From Azospirillaceae bacterium (lineage in GTDB: Bacteria; Pseudomonadota; Alphaproteobacteria; Azospirillales; Azospirillaceae), in NCBI GenBank assembly GCA_031291675.1, contig JARLIO010000034.1:434001-498000 (forward strand): DNA of 64,000 bases, written 5' to 3'. Both the position numbers and the translations under genes were made by a program. The notes beneath the pieces were generated by a model that made no database searches, had not been told where the DNA came from, and saw nothing but the letters and a program-made list of their open reading frames with translations. Shown here piece by piece: positions 47,892 to 57,319 of the stretch. Within the stretch, counting starts at the first letter, position 1, and each line of letters opens with the position of its first letter.

Positions 47892-48068
47892 ATGAGCCGT
47901 TCCCAAACCACCGCCCCGATCCTGGCCATTGCCCTGTTGATCGCGACCACCCTGTCGACCGCGGCCTATGCCGCGCCCGGTGTCGCCGGCACCGTAGCAC
48001 CCCTGCCGGGTACCGCGGCGCCGACCTGCACCTGCCCGGCGACGACGACCGGCCCGCTCGGCTACTGA
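47892..48068 (+). CDS. 58-residue secreted protein with a CxC motif, hypothetical
   Basis: This short frame reads MSRSQTTAPILAIALLIATT and then LSTAAYAAPGVAGTVAPLPG, ending PTCTCPATTTGPLGY. The first ~26 residues form a classical signal peptide with an AYA/A cleavage site, leaving a mature peptide of about 32 residues with two cysteines in a CxC pair. A near-perfect AAGGAG lies 7 nt before the ATG, which supports translation. I do not recognise a family; the CTC pair could bind metal or be disulfide-bonded. Neighbours are the rpsU terminator and the glpF gene on the other strand. Confidence 0.65.
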   Translation: MSRSQTTAPILAIALLIATTLSTAAYAAPGVAGTVAPLPGTAAPTCTCPATTTGPLGY

Positions 48069-48426
48069 ATGCGCGCGCCCCAACGACCGGCGCGGACGAT
48101 CCTCGACCGTCGCCAGGCAGGGGTAAACGCAGGGATTGTCATGGAACCCCGGTCACGGGGAGATAGCGCCGGCGGGGGCGGATTGCGGGCGGCAGAAGCC
48201 CGAACAGCGGCGCCCGGTGCCGGATCACCGGGGCCCGGCCGACGGCGAGGATCCCGGCTCTTGAACGTTGTTTCGTCGCATTTTCGCCGCCCCAGCGAAA
48301 CCCGCCAGGTCGGAAAATGCTCTGACGGACCGTCGCCGGTCCGTCACGCCGCAGTCCTCGATTCTTCTTTCGTTTTATGCTCCGGCTTCGACACCTTGGT
48401 CGGAACCAGGCGTCGGTGCCGGAACC
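48069..48426. other. intergenic region with repeat and hairpin
   Basis: No gene is supported here. The stretch holds repeat copy 3 at 48257-48322 and directly after it a GACGGACC/GGTCCGTC hairpin at 48324-48345, which may be a bidirectional transcription barrier for the small secreted-protein gene and glpF, which end toward each other. Confidence 0.45.
48257..48322 (+). repeat. dispersed 66-bp palindromic repeat, copy 3
   Basis: This copy runs GCTCTTGAACGTTGTTTCG to GGTCGGAAAATGCTC and keeps the TTGTTTcGTCGCATTTTC and CGAAACCCGCCAGGTCGGAAAATGC segments shared with copy 1. It is in the gap between two convergent genes. Confidence 0.75.
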
Positions 48427-49155
48427 CTAGACAATGCCGGTGATCCTGCAAATGACGGCACCGACGGCCCCACCCAGCGCCGGAGCCAACACCGGAACCA
48501 GGGCATAACCCCAGTCGGATCCACCTTTACCCGCGATCGGCAGAACCGCGTGCGCGATGCGCGGACCGAGATCCCGGGCGGGATTGATGGCATAACCGGT
48601 CGGCCCGCCCAGCGACAAGCCGATCGCCCAAACCAGCATGCCCCACAGATAGGGGCCGAACCCCGCGGTCAGGCCGTTCGCAGCCAAACCCTTGGATCCA
48701 ATCGAGAAGCCAACCACCACCAGAACGATCGTGACCAGGAACTCAGTCAGGGCGTTCGACGCGATGTTCCGGATTGCCGGGCCGGTACAAAAGATCGCCA
48801 GCTTTGCCCCCTGATCGGGCGTTTCGGCCCAATGCGGCAAATAGATCAGCCAAACCAGAACCCCGGCGCAGAACGCCCCCGCCATCTGCGCGAGGATGTA
48901 GGGCACGACGATGTCGTAGCTCCCACTGCCCATGGCCACGGCGATGGTCACCGCGGGATTGAGATGAGCGACGCCGCCGACGCCGAGGCTGGCGATGATC
49001 CCGCACAGAACCGCAAGACCCCACCCGGTGGCAATCACGATCCAGCCACCATTCTCACCCTTTGACTTCTTGAGAAGCACATTGGCAACGACACCATCGC
49101 CAAGAAGGATAAGAATCAACGTTCCGAGAAACTCACCGAATACCGGTCCATGCAT
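48427..49155 (-). CDS. glpF: glycerol uptake facilitator GlpF (MIP/aquaporin family)
   Basis: GlpF is a six-helix channel that lets glycerol into the cell by facilitated diffusion. Both NPA boxes are present: HLNPAVTIAVA and GYAINPARDLGPR. The second is followed by Asp, as in aquaglyceroporins. The 242-aa length is normal and the start MHGPVFGEFLGTLILILLG is typical. It lies 51 nt downstream of glpK and is probably cotranscribed. Confidence 0.95.
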   Translation of the reverse strand: MHGPVFGEFLGTLILILLGDGVVANVLLKKSKGENGGWIVIATGWGLAVLCGIIASLGVGGVAHLNPAVTIAVAMGSGSYDIVVPYILAQMAGAFCAGVLVWLIYLPHWAETPDQGAKLAIFCTGPAIRNIASNALTEFLVTIVLVVVGFSIGSKGLAANGLTAGFGPYLWGMLVWAIGLSLGGPTGYAINPARDLGPRIAHAVLPIAGKGGSDWGYALVPVLAPALGGAVGAVICRITGIV

Positions 49156-49206
49156 AGTCCGTTCTCCCGTTTCTTTTTTTGAAGGCCATAGCTGTGGTGG
49201 CCTGCT

Positions 49207-50706
<1,500 letters not shown>

Positions 50707-50720
50707 GTTTCCTCTCCCGA

Positions 50721-50735
50721 TCGTTTTATTTCGAT
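50721..50735. promoter_or_regulatory. candidate GlpR operator upstream of glpK
   Basis: TCGTTTTATTTCGAT on the plus strand shares 12 of 15 bases with a site upstream of the glpA-like gene (54143-54157). It lies 15-29 nt before the glpK start. DeoR-family regulators bind TTCG-rich repeats. The region has no other recognisable site. Confidence 0.45.
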
Positions 50736-50932
50736 TTATCGCGTCATTTTTAACGTGACTTCGCGCCGCCTATAGCAAACTCGCCATTTTCGATGGCGTC
50801 CCTTCCGTCACCCCATGAACAAAGGGTGCCGGGTCAGGGTGACTCTGGCCCCGATCCCGTGTCCTGCTGCCCTCCCTCTCGTGATCGCCCGCGCCGCACC
50901 GGATCACCGGGGACGGTACCGCAAACAAAACC

Positions 50933-51322
50933 TCAAAGCGGGTATCCTTCGCCGGCCGCCCCGATGCTGCGCGACGCCACGAAGCGGATCCCCAGCCCCA
51001 ACAGATCGGGGACCACGACATCGCCGGCCGCGATCGGCGCTGTCAGCTCCACGGCGCGCAGTTGGCTGACGCAGTCCAGCACCCGGTCTTTGGGGACCGG
51101 CTGCTCGGAGACGACGGGAAGCAATGGCAACCCGCCGCCGCGCACCCGGACCGTCGTCGTCACCATCCGCCTGGGTGCAACCACCTCCTCGGCGGCATAG
51201 GCCTTGCCCTTGTCACAGGTGAAACCGCGCATCTCCGTCACCTTGCCATCCTCGACGACGACCTCGCCGCCGCATCCCGAGGGGCAACCGATGCACAGGA
51301 TGGGGTGGATCTCGCTGGCCAT
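50933..51322 (-). CDS. DUF1667 iron-sulfur-like protein of the glycerol-3-phosphate oxidation cluster
   Basis: The 129-aa protein has four cysteines near the N-terminus, C10-x2-C13-x3-C17 and C36, a likely Fe-S cluster site. It belongs to the DUF1667 group that occurs next to GlpA/GlpB-type flavoproteins. By context it may pass electrons from the flavoproteins or replace the GlpC subunit. ATG 51322 lies 6 nt past the flavoprotein stop; a GTG just upstream is an alternative. It is the last gene of the three-gene unit. Confidence 0.8.
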   Translation of the reverse strand: MASEIHPILCIGCPSGCGGEVVVEDGKVTEMRGFTCDKGKAYAAEEVVAPRRMVTTTVRVRGGGLPLLPVVSEQPVPKDRVLDCVSQLRAVELTAPIAAGDVVVPDLLGLGIRFVASRSIGAAGEGYPL

Positions 51323-51327
51323 GGCGA

Positions 51328-52599
51328 TCACTCCGTCGCTGGTGAAATCGTGAACGTCAAATTCTCCGCACCCTGGAACAGGGTGGCGACCTGAATATCG
51401 GCGACAACCATCTCGCTGGGTTTGACGACCCGCAGCCGTCGCTGCCAAACGACATTGTCGTCGGCATGCAACGCCAATATCGCCGGCTGCAGCGGCTGCG
51501 TGGCCCGGAAATAGAAGCGCACCGACTTTTCGTCCCCGGTCGGCGGGACCAGGCGCTGCGGCACCACGGTGCGAACCCCCGCTCCCGCCGACACCGCGAG
51601 CGCCCCCCCGGTACCGCCCAAAGCGCCGTGCGCGAAGCGCGCCGCGGATTGCCCCGCGGTCTCGGCCTCCCGGGACACCCAGTCGACCAGATCGTGGACA
51701 TGGAGCACATTCCCGGCGGCGAAAAACCCCTGTGCCGAGGTTTGGCGGAACTGATCGACCACCGCCCCGCCGGTGACCGAATCCATGTGGATCCCGGCAG
51801 ACCGCGTCAACTCATTCTCGGGGATCAACCCCACCGACAGCAGCACGCAATCACAGGGCAGCTCAAACTCCGTCCCTGGCACCGGCGCAAAATGAGAGTC
51901 GACCTGGGCGACCGTGACCCCGGTGACCCGGTCGTGACCGTGAACCGCGACGACGCTGTGGCTCAAATAGAGGGGAATGGAGAAATCATTGAGACATTGG
52001 ACGATGTTGCGCGTCAGCCCGTTGGAATAGGGCATGATTTCGAAGACCGCCCGGACCCGGGCGCCCTCCAGGGTCATGCGCCGCGCCATGATCAACCCGA
52101 TGTCACCGGACCCGATGATCACGACATCGTGCCCGGGCAGATAGCCTTCCATATTGACCATCCGCTGTGCCGCCCCGGCGGTGAAGACGCCGGCGGGGCG
52201 GCTGCCGGGGATCCGGATCGCGCCACGGGTGCGTTCGCGGCACCCCATGGCATAGACCACGGCGCCGGCGCGGACCGTCTGCGGTCCCCCGGTCGGGCTG
52301 ACACAGGAAACCGCGCCACCCGGCGCGGTCGCCAGCACCGTGGTATCCAGCCAGACATCAATCCCCGCCTTCTCGACCATCTCGATATAGCGGTGGGCAT
52401 AGCCCGGACCGGTCAGCTCGGCTTGAAAGCGGCGCAAACCGAAACCATTGTGGATGCATTGCTGCAGGATGCCACCGAGTTCGCGGTCCCGCTCCAGGAT
52501 CAGAACCTTGTCCGCGCCGGCTTCGCGGGCGCCGAGCGCCGCCGCCATGCCGGCGGGCCCGCCACCGATCGTGACAACATCATAATAGGGCTCATGCAT
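51328..52599 (-). CDS. FAD-dependent oxidoreductase, GlpB-like
   Basis: The 423-aa protein has the N-terminal FAD motif VVTIGGGPAGMAAALGAREAG (GGGPAG at residues 12-17) and a second NAD(P)/FAD motif in VVIIGSGDIGLIMARRM. C48 (GGILQQCIHNG) lies near the flavin, resembling disulfide-reductase-like or thioredoxin-reductase-like folds. The FFAAGNVLHVHDLVDWVSREAE segment is characteristic of this group. It is coupled to the glpA-like gene by an 8-nt overlap. Inference: partner subunit of a glycerol-3-phosphate dehydrogenase. Confidence 0.88.
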   Translation of the reverse strand: MHEPYYDVVTIGGGPAGMAAALGAREAGADKVLILERDRELGGILQQCIHNGFGLRRFQAELTGPGYAHRYIEMVEKAGIDVWLDTTVLATAPGGAVSCVSPTGGPQTVRAGAVVYAMGCRERTRGAIRIPGSRPAGVFTAGAAQRMVNMEGYLPGHDVVIIGSGDIGLIMARRMTLEGARVRAVFEIMPYSNGLTRNIVQCLNDFSIPLYLSHSVVAVHGHDRVTGVTVAQVDSHFAPVPGTEFELPCDCVLLSVGLIPENELTRSAGIHMDSVTGGAVVDQFRQTSAQGFFAAGNVLHVHDLVDWVSREAETAGQSAARFAHGALGGTGGALAVSAGAGVRTVVPQRLVPPTGDEKSVRFYFRATQPLQPAILALHADDNVVWQRRLRVVKPSEMVVADIQVATLFQGAENLTFTISPATE

Positions 52600-54082
52600 G
52601 CTCGTTCTCCCCGACGGCACCCTGGCTGCGCGGAAAGAACAGCCGCGAACCGGCACTGTCCTTGCGGACCTCGGTCACCGCGATGCCCAACTCCCGGGCC
52701 AGGATCGCGGTGACGCGCGGCCCGCAGAAACCGCCCTGGCACCGGCCGCAACCGGGGCGAACCCGCCTTTTGACCCCGTCGAGGGTCCGGGCCCCGCCGG
52801 GGGCGCGAATCGCCGCGACGATTTCCGCCTCGGTAATGGTTTCACAGCGACAGATCACCCGGCCATAAAGCGGATTTTCCGCGATCAACGCCGCCTGGAC
52901 GTCGACCGGCTGCTCGATGAATTTCGGCCGTTTCGGATTGGTCGGATTGAATTCCGGCCGAGGGCGGAGCACCAGACCGGTATCGCGCAGGCTCTCGACG
53001 ATCACTTCGGCAATCGCCGGCGCCGAGGTCAGCCCTGGCGACTGAATGCCCGCGGCGTGAACCAACCCCTTGACCATCGGCGACGGGCCGATCACGAAAT
53101 CCTTGCCGGCCACCGCCCTGAGGCCGGCAAACTCGGTGATCGCGGCCTGAACCGGCAGATCGGGCACGATGCGCTGCGCCCCGGCGACAATGGCGGCCAG
53201 GCCCTCCGGCGTGGTCTCCTGGTCCTCGGGATCCTCGACCGGAGACGCATTGGGCCCGATGAAGATATTGCCGTGCACCGTCGGCGAAACCAGAATGCCC
53301 TTGGAAATCTTGTCCGGTGTTGGAAACAGGACGCTGTTCGCCAGATGGCTGACGGCCTTGTCGAACAGAATATATTCCCCCTTGCGCGGCGTGATCGAAA
53401 AGCTGTCGTCGCCGGCCATGCGGCTGACATGGCCGGAAAAGACACCCGCGGCATTGACGACATGGCGGGTTTCGATGCGGCCCCGCGGCGTCATGACGGC
53501 GACGACGGCGCCGGCTTCGGTCTCCACCGCGGTCACGGGACACTCGGTCACGATCTGGACGCCGTTGCGAACGGCATTTTCCGCAAATCCCGCAGTGGCC
53601 AGGAACGGGCAGACCACGGCGGCGCTCGGTGCCCACAAGGCGCCGGCGATTTCCGGTGACACATGGGGCTCGTGGGCCAGAACCTGGTCCCGGTCCCAGA
53701 TCGCCAAGCCGACCACGCCGTTGCTGATGCCGCGTTGCCGCAGCGCTTCCAGCGTCACCATCTCGTCGGCATTCTGCGCCACGACCAACGATCCGATCAC
53801 CCGGCGCGGGATCCCCAGATCCTCGGCGATCTGCGCGTAGATTTGGGAGCCACGCACATTCAGCCGCGCCTTCCAGCTTCCCGGCTCGGCATCGAACCCG
53901 GCGTGCAGGATGCCGCTATTGGCCTTGGAGGTCCCGGCGGCAACATCCGGCGCTTTCTCCAGCACCACCACGGACAACTGATAGCGCGACAGCTCCCGGG
54001 CAATGGCCGCGCCGACAATGCCGCCACCGATCACGACCACGTCGGCGCGCGGCGGCACGGACCAGGCCTCAGTTCCACCCAT
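52592..54082 (-). CDS. glycerol-3-phosphate dehydrogenase GlpA-like flavoprotein with BFD [2Fe-2S] domain
   Basis: The 496-aa protein has an N-terminal DAO-type FAD domain (ADVVVIGGGIVGAAIARELS, GGGIVG at residues 19-24) and the substrate-domain segments HVVNAAGVFSGHVSRMAGD and GNIFIGPNASPVEDPED. A C-terminal bacterioferritin-ferredoxin-like domain carries C411-x-C413 and C445-x2-C448-x4-C453. It probably oxidises glycerol-3-phosphate to dihydroxyacetone phosphate. ATG 54082 begins MGGTEAWSVPPRADVVV; a longer frame to 54160 would run through the candidate operator. It is the first gene of the unit with GlpB-like and DUF1667. Confidence 0.9.
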   Translation of the reverse strand: MGGTEAWSVPPRADVVVIGGGIVGAAIARELSRYQLSVVVLEKAPDVAAGTSKANSGILHAGFDAEPGSWKARLNVRGSQIYAQIAEDLGIPRRVIGSLVVAQNADEMVTLEALRQRGISNGVVGLAIWDRDQVLAHEPHVSPEIAGALWAPSAAVVCPFLATAGFAENAVRNGVQIVTECPVTAVETEAGAVVAVMTPRGRIETRHVVNAAGVFSGHVSRMAGDDSFSITPRKGEYILFDKAVSHLANSVLFPTPDKISKGILVSPTVHGNIFIGPNASPVEDPEDQETTPEGLAAIVAGAQRIVPDLPVQAAITEFAGLRAVAGKDFVIGPSPMVKGLVHAAGIQSPGLTSAPAIAEVIVESLRDTGLVLRPRPEFNPTNPKRPKFIEQPVDVQAALIAENPLYGRVICRCETITEAEIVAAIRAPGGARTLDGVKRRVRPGCGRCQGGFCGPRVTAILARELGIAVTEVRKDSAGSRLFFPRSQGAVGENEHA

Positions 54083-54142
54083 GGCAATTTCCCCACCGGA
54101 TCGCTCGCGCCCGAAAACCGCATCATGCCACGGCCAACGAAT

Positions 54143-54157
54143 TCGTTTACGTTCGAT
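54143..54157. promoter_or_regulatory. candidate GlpR operator upstream of the glpA-like gene
   Basis: TCGTTTACGTTCGAT on the plus strand matches the site upstream of glpK in 12 of 15 bases. A second TTCGATC follows at 54173-54179. It lies about 60-75 nt before the gene start. The pair supports shared control by the DeoR-family regulator encoded next door. Confidence 0.45.
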
Positions 54158-54380
54158 CACTTTTCATATTTGTTCGATCCAGACTACTATAGCCGTGAAA
54201 AATGACAATACGAAAATTTCCGAATGCCGATCCTTCCGCCGGAACGCATGCGGCGTCGACGGTCCGGCGTCGGCCTGCTCGGAAGAAAAGGGTGAAATTA
54301 CCGGGCCTTGGCGCGATCCGCGTCGACGGGCGCCCGGCCCGTTCGGCCGGCTGCGGCAAAGTGCGGCAGGCCTTGGCCGG

Positions 54381-55202
54381 TCACGGGGCGTCTGCCGATG
54401 GATCGGCGACATGAACGGCGACGCGTTCCTGACGCAGCAGATCGGCGAACGCCGGCGGCGGCATCCGATCGATGAACAAGGCATCCAGCAACGAGACATG
54501 GCCAAGCTTGACCATGGCGCGACGACCGAACTTGCTGTAGTCCGTCGCCAGGAACACCGTCCGCGCATTGGAAATAATCGTCTGGGCGACCTTGACCTCG
54601 CGAAAATCAAAATCAAGCAAGGTGCCGTCGGGATCGATGCCGGAAATCCCGATCACGCCGAAATCGACCTTGAACTGATTGATAAAATCGATCGCAGCCT
54701 CGCCGACGACAGCGAGATCGTTGAGACGAACCCGACCTCCGGCAATCGTGATTTCAAAATCATGCCCCTGGCTCAGCAGGACGGCGACATTGATATTGTT
54801 GGTGATAATTCGCAAACCACGATGGTTCAACAAAGCGCGGGCAACGGCCTCGGTCGTCGTGCCAATATTCAGGAACAGCGAGGCGCCATCGGGAATATGC
54901 TGGGCAACCAGGCGGCCGATTGCGGCCTTTTCCGCCGCCATCATCTGCCGCCGCGCCTCGTAATCAACGTTGCGGGTGTTGGTGACAAGGCTGGCGCCGC
55001 CGTGATAGCGGCGCAGAATGCCCTGCTCGCACAGCACATTGATGTCGCGGCGAATGGTCTGCGGGGTGACATCCAGGGCCTCGGTCAGCGCTTCAATGCT
55101 GACAAAGCCGTCGGCCTGCGCCCGTTCAACAATCAGGGCCTGACGCGGATTGAGGCTCGGCTCGGCCAAGCTCGCCAACGAGGGTGTTGTCGACCTGGGC
55201 AT
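54381..55202 (-). CDS. glpR: DeoR-family transcriptional regulator, GlpR-like
   Basis: The 273-aa protein has a DeoR N-terminal HTH (NPRQALIVERAQADGFVSIE through VTPQTIRRDINVLCEQGILRRYHGGA) and a C-terminal sugar-phosphate sensor domain with LFLNIGTTTEAVARAL and DFREVKVAQTII. In DeoR-family GlpR proteins the ligand is glycerol-3-phosphate, which releases the repressor. Context next to glpA-, glpK- and glpF-type genes supports that. ATG 55202 (MPRSTTPSLASL) is preferred to 55241. The gene ends about 300 nt from the glpA-like gene. Confidence 0.9.
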   Translation of the reverse strand: MPRSTTPSLASLAEPSLNPRQALIVERAQADGFVSIEALTEALDVTPQTIRRDINVLCEQGILRRYHGGASLVTNTRNVDYEARRQMMAAEKAAIGRLVAQHIPDGASLFLNIGTTTEAVARALLNHRGLRIITNNINVAVLLSQGHDFEITIAGGRVRLNDLAVVGEAAIDFINQFKVDFGVIGISGIDPDGTLLDFDFREVKVAQTIISNARTVFLATDYSKFGRRAMVKLGHVSLLDALFIDRMPPPAFADLLRQERVAVHVADPSADAP

Positions 55203-55275
55203 GGTGGAACCTCCATTGCGAACAAAAGCGCCGACCCCCACTGTAGCCCAGCTTGATTTTCCGAACCAACCGCAC

Positions 55276-55287
55276 TTTTCGCGAAAA
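55276..55287. promoter_or_regulatory. TTTTCGCGAAAA palindrome upstream of glpR
   Basis: TTTTCGCGAAAA is a perfect 12-bp palindrome about 75 nt before the glpR start. DeoR-family GlpR boxes often read TTTTCG...CGAAAA, so this may be an autoregulatory operator. It is not the same motif as the TCGTTT-N3-TTCGAT sites. Confidence 0.4.
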
Positions 55288-55420
55288 TGGCGCCGGACCC
55301 TGCGGGACGTCTGAACCCAACGCCCCTATCGCACAACCATGGGCGTGGCGCTGTTTATTGATGTTCGAACCTTGTTCATTCGCGCCCGGGATGGCGCCGC
55401 ACGGCTGGTCGGAAATGAAA

Positions 55421-55450
55421 TCGGCCGGAGCGCAATCGCACTCCGGCCGA
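55421..55450 (-). terminator. hairpin terminator downstream of pntB
   Basis: TCGGCCGGAG (55421-55430) and CTCCGGCCGA (55441-55450) form a perfect 10-bp stem with a 10-nt loop. On the minus strand a short T-containing stretch (TTTCATTTCC) follows. It lies 36 nt beyond the pntB stop and fits termination of the transhydrogenase operon. Confidence 0.6.
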
Positions 55451-55485
55451 GGTCAAGACCCGCGTGCCGCGGGGGATCCGGGCGA

Positions 55486-56886
55486 TCAGCCCAGAGCTTT
55501 GACGATTTCCTCGCACATTTTCTTGGCGTCCCCGAACAGCATCATGGTGTTGGGACGGAAGAACAGCTCGTTGTCGACGCCGGCGTAACCGGACGCCATC
55601 GAGCGCTTGACGAACAGCACGGTCTTGGCGCGCTCGACCTCAAGGATCGGCATGCCATAGATCGGGCTCTTGGGATCGTTCTTGGCCGCCGGATTGGTGA
55701 CGTCGTTGGCCCCGATCACGAAGGCGACATCGGTCTGGGCGAAATCGCGATTGATATCGTCCAGCTCGAACACCTCGTCATAGGGGACATTGGCTTCGGC
55801 CAGCAGCACGTTCATATGACCCGGCATGCGGCCCGCCACCGGGTGGATCGCATAACGGACCTCGACACCTTCCTTTTTCAGCATTTCGGCCATCTCGCGC
55901 AGCGCGTGCTGCGCCTGGGCCACCGCCATGCCATAGCCCGGAACGATCACCAGCGACTGGGCGTTCTTCATGATATAGGCGGCGTCCTCGGCGGAACCGG
56001 CACGCACCGTGCCGCGATCAGCGCCGGCGGGCCCACTCGCCGCAGCGGCGTCGACACCGAATCCGCCGAGAATCACGTTGAAGATCGAGCGGTTCATGCC
56101 CTTGCACATGATGTAGGACAGGATCGCACCCGACGACCCGACCAGGGCACCGGTGATGATCAGCAGATTGTTCTGCAGGGTGAAGCCGATGCCGCAGGCC
56201 GCCCAACCGGAATAGCTGTTGAGCATCGAGATCACCACCGGCATGTCGGCGCCACCGATCGGCAGGATCAGCAGGAAGCCGAGCGCCAGCGACAGGATGA
56301 TGATCAGCCAGAACGGCGCCGTGGCCGCCGTCGCCACCAGCCAGACGATCAGCACCACCAACGCCACGCCCAGGGCGGCATTGAGGGGATGCTGGCCCTT
56401 GAACATCAGGGGCTTGCCCGACACCAGCCCCTGCAATTTGGCGAACGCGACCAGCGAACCGGTGAAGGTGATGGCACCGATGGCCACGCCCAGGCTCATT
56501 TCCACCAGAGATCCGCCGAAAATGGCGCCCCGGCTACCGATGCCATAGGCTTCGGGATCATAGAAGGCGGCGATGGCGACGCAGACCGCGGCCAGACCGA
56601 CCAGCGAATGGAACGCGGCGACCAGCTGGGGCAGCGCCGTCATCTGGATGGTCCGGGCGACATAGGTGCCGATGCTGCCACCAATGATCAGGCCGCCGAG
56701 GATCAGCGTGTAGGAGAGGCCCGACAAGACGCCGGGCAGGATCAGCGTGGTCACAATGGCGATGACCATGCCGACAATGCCGTACAGATTACCCTGTCGC
56801 GATGTTTCGGGACTGGACAGTCCCCGCAAGGCCAGGATGAAACAGACGGCGGCGACGAGATAAGCGAGAGTCGCGATGCTATTCAT
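55486..56886 (-). CDS. pntB: NAD(P) transhydrogenase subunit beta
   Basis: PntB carries membrane helices and the NADP-binding domain of the proton-translocating transhydrogenase that makes NADPH from NADH. The first ~260 residues are hydrophobic helices (IATLAYLVAAVCFILALRGL and onward). The C-terminal domain has the NADP site VPGYGMAVAQAQHALREM and GHMNVLLAEANVPYDEVFELDDIN. The 466-aa length is normal. It lies 12 nt after pntA2. Confidence 0.96.
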   Translation of the reverse strand: MNSIATLAYLVAAVCFILALRGLSSPETSRQGNLYGIVGMVIAIVTTLILPGVLSGLSYTLILGGLIIGGSIGTYVARTIQMTALPQLVAAFHSLVGLAAVCVAIAAFYDPEAYGIGSRGAIFGGSLVEMSLGVAIGAITFTGSLVAFAKLQGLVSGKPLMFKGQHPLNAALGVALVVLIVWLVATAATAPFWLIIILSLALGFLLILPIGGADMPVVISMLNSYSGWAACGIGFTLQNNLLIITGALVGSSGAILSYIMCKGMNRSIFNVILGGFGVDAAAASGPAGADRGTVRAGSAEDAAYIMKNAQSLVIVPGYGMAVAQAQHALREMAEMLKKEGVEVRYAIHPVAGRMPGHMNVLLAEANVPYDEVFELDDINRDFAQTDVAFVIGANDVTNPAAKNDPKSPIYGMPILEVERAKTVLFVKRSMASGYAGVDNELFFRPNTMMLFGDAKKMCEEIVKALG

Positions 56887-56898
56887 CGTGCCGTGTCC

Positions 56899-57315
56899 TT
56901 ATTTCTTTTTCTTGTACATGGCCAGCATCCGCTGGGTGACGATGAAGCCACCAAAGATGTTGACCGACGCAAGGATCACGGCAAAGACGCCCATGATCGT
57001 GGAAAAGCCGAACTGCAGCGGACTGGCGGCAATCAGGGCGCCGACGATGATCACCGACGACACGGCGTTGGTGACGCTCATCAGCGGCGAATGCAGCGCC
57101 GGGGTGACGCGCCAGACGACGTGGTAGCCGACAAACACCGCCAGCACGAACACCGTCAGTCCGGTCAGAAAGAAGCTGCCATGGCCGCCGGCCGCCTCGG
57201 TCACCGGCGCACCGGCATGCGCCACCTCGGCGGCCAGGGCGTCGGCGCGCTTGGCAATGGCGCCGATCTGGGCCTGCAGGGTGGCGATACTGTTGACCAA
57301 ATCGTTGTGATCCAT
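56899..57315 (-). CDS. pntAB: NAD(P) transhydrogenase subunit alpha, membrane part
   Basis: In many alphaproteobacteria the alpha subunit is split, and this 138-aa piece (PntA2/PntAB) supplies the membrane helices. It starts at ATG 57315 (MDHNDLVNSIATLQAQIGAI), with a helical segment, then membrane helices such as FFLTGLTVFVLAVFVGYHVVW and SSVIIVGALIAASPLQFGFS. It ends in a Lys-rich MYKKKK tail. The longer frame to 57366 overlaps pntA1 and was rejected. Confidence 0.92.
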   Translation of the reverse strand: MDHNDLVNSIATLQAQIGAIAKRADALAAEVAHAGAPVTEAAGGHGSFFLTGLTVFVLAVFVGYHVVWRVTPALHSPLMSVTNAVSSVIIVGALIAASPLQFGFSTIMGVFAVILASVNIFGGFIVTQRMLAMYKKKK

Positions 57316-57319
57316 GGCG

